64,000 nucleotides of DNA, from the NCBI GenBank assembly GCA_018827375.1, contig JAHJYW010000032.1, forward strand, positions 186,001 through 250,000. The letters run 5' to 3'. Position 1 is the first letter of the stretch. Each line of letters begins with the position of its first letter. This DNA is from Alphaproteobacteria bacterium (GTDB lineage Bacteria > Pseudomonadota > Alphaproteobacteria > Caulobacterales > Hyphomonadaceae). Shown piece after piece: positions 63,523 to 64,000 of this stretch. Below the pieces are notes generated by a model. The model saw only the letters and a list, made by a program, of their open reading frames with translations. It had not been told where the DNA came from and made no database searches. The position numbers and the translations under genes are program-made.

Positions 63523-63633
63523 GGGAATGTCCTGTTTTGAGAGGGTCTTTGTCATTGGCTATTGAATGAAGGCGATGGCGGCAAGCCCGCCGGACATGTT
63601 AATATAGGTCGATCACAAGGTTCCCGCAGGTTC

Positions 63634-64000
63634 ATGATAGCACAAACTCTCTCCCTTTCGCTGGCTGCCGTGCTTGGTTTGATTGGCCTCGTGCATTTCG
63701 CATGGGCTTTTGGCGCGACATTTCCCTATGCAAACCGGCAGGCTCTGGCGCGTGCTGTCGTTGGCCGTCGCGGTATCACGCAAATGCCTTCCATGACTGC
63801 ATCTCTGTTCGTGGCCATGTGTATCCTGGCGGCGGCTGCGTGGGCTGCGCTGCTCGGCAGGCTTGTCATCCTGCCCATCTCGCCATGGCTGCTGATGGCA
63901 GGCGGCCTGGTCTTGGCGGCCATCTTCCTTTTTCGGGGCATTATCGGCGTCATGCCAGCCTTTGAGCGGGCATTGCCGGAACAGCCCTTCCTGACGCTCA
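63634..64000 (+). CDS. Integral membrane protein, DUF3995-like (3' truncated by window)
   Basis: The frame from the ATG at 63634 is open to the window end (about 122 residues). It starts AQTLSLSLAAVLGLIGLVHF, AWAFGATFPY, then GVMPAFERALPE... with at least three hydrophobic segments. The N-terminal HFAWAFG and the later FLFRGIIG resemble DUF3995, a small family of membrane proteins of unknown function. It is divergent from the cyclophilin gene. Confidence 0.75.
   Translation, partial: MIAQTLSLSLAAVLGLIGLVHFAWAFGATFPYANRQALARAVVGRRGITQMPSMTASLFVAMCILAAAAWAALLGRLVILPISPWLLMAGGLVLAAIFLFRGIIGVMPAFERALPEQPFLTL

Noticed and set aside
1..64000. Prophage, insertion sequence or genomic-island boundaries
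   Set aside because: No transposase, integrase, phage structural gene or terminal repeats were seen, and the tRNA-Val shows no adjacent integrase or duplicated 3' end.

Overview
The window is a 64-kb, GC-rich, gene-dense chromosomal segment with no insertion sequence, prophage or CRISPR array that I can see. The gene set points to a marine-type alphaproteobacterium of the Caulobacterales/Hyphomonadaceae kind: a TamA-TamB pair, class II (plant-type) DAHP synthase, a DUF3126 protein, a ChvG-type sensor kinase, QueF, lipid A/Kdo genes, TL5-type ribosomal protein L25, and many alphaproteobacterial lineage-typical hypotheticals. This placement is inference from gene content, not from a marker-gene search.

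Left part (1-20 kb): the 3' end of tex, a stand-alone kinase-like N-lobe protein, a LysR regulator convergent with an XRE regulator, tamA-tamB (outer-membrane assembly), a Ca2+/Na+ antiporter overlapping queF, a nitroreductase, and a tightly overlapped tetR-adaptor-permease RND efflux operon with a clear palindromic operator. Then come cysE, DUF3126, xseA divergent from purD, and an L,D-transpeptidase.

Middle part (21-38 kb): an accessory catabolic-looking stretch (phosphotransferase, class C-type serine hydrolase, hotdog-like protein, zinc alcohol dehydrogenase, secreted amidohydrolase, OmpA lipoprotein, DUF2855, crotonase-family protein, two cytochromes P450), followed by a pseudouridine synthase, a CPA antiporter, a TetR/darcynin divergent pair and an M20 peptidase lipoprotein.

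Right part (38-64 kb): an envelope operon (DUF374 acyltransferase, waaA, lpxK, lpxL-like; genes overlap by 4 bp) preceded by tRNA-Val(CAC); a 481-bp non-coding region with tandem palindromes, hairpins and a three-codon upstream ORF leading a small 80-aa gene; then gph-like, glmU, rpiA, gor, a TIR-ParA fusion gene, class II DAHP synthase, GNAT/MarR/MATE with a long MarR-type operator, HU, metabolic oxidoreductases, pth, rplY, acs, a ChvG-like kinase, a cyclophilin and the 5' end of a DUF3995-like membrane gene.

The most unusual item is the TIR-ParA fusion at 47587-48885. It is an orphan ParA-type ATPase with an N-terminal TIR domain whose usual catalytic glutamate appears to be aspartate, and it lies between housekeeping genes without a ParB or defence partner. 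Other items worth attention are the structured leader of the 80-aa gene, a possible lipidated TamA, a nested stem structure at the tamB 3' end, and a crotonase lacking both canonical glutamates.
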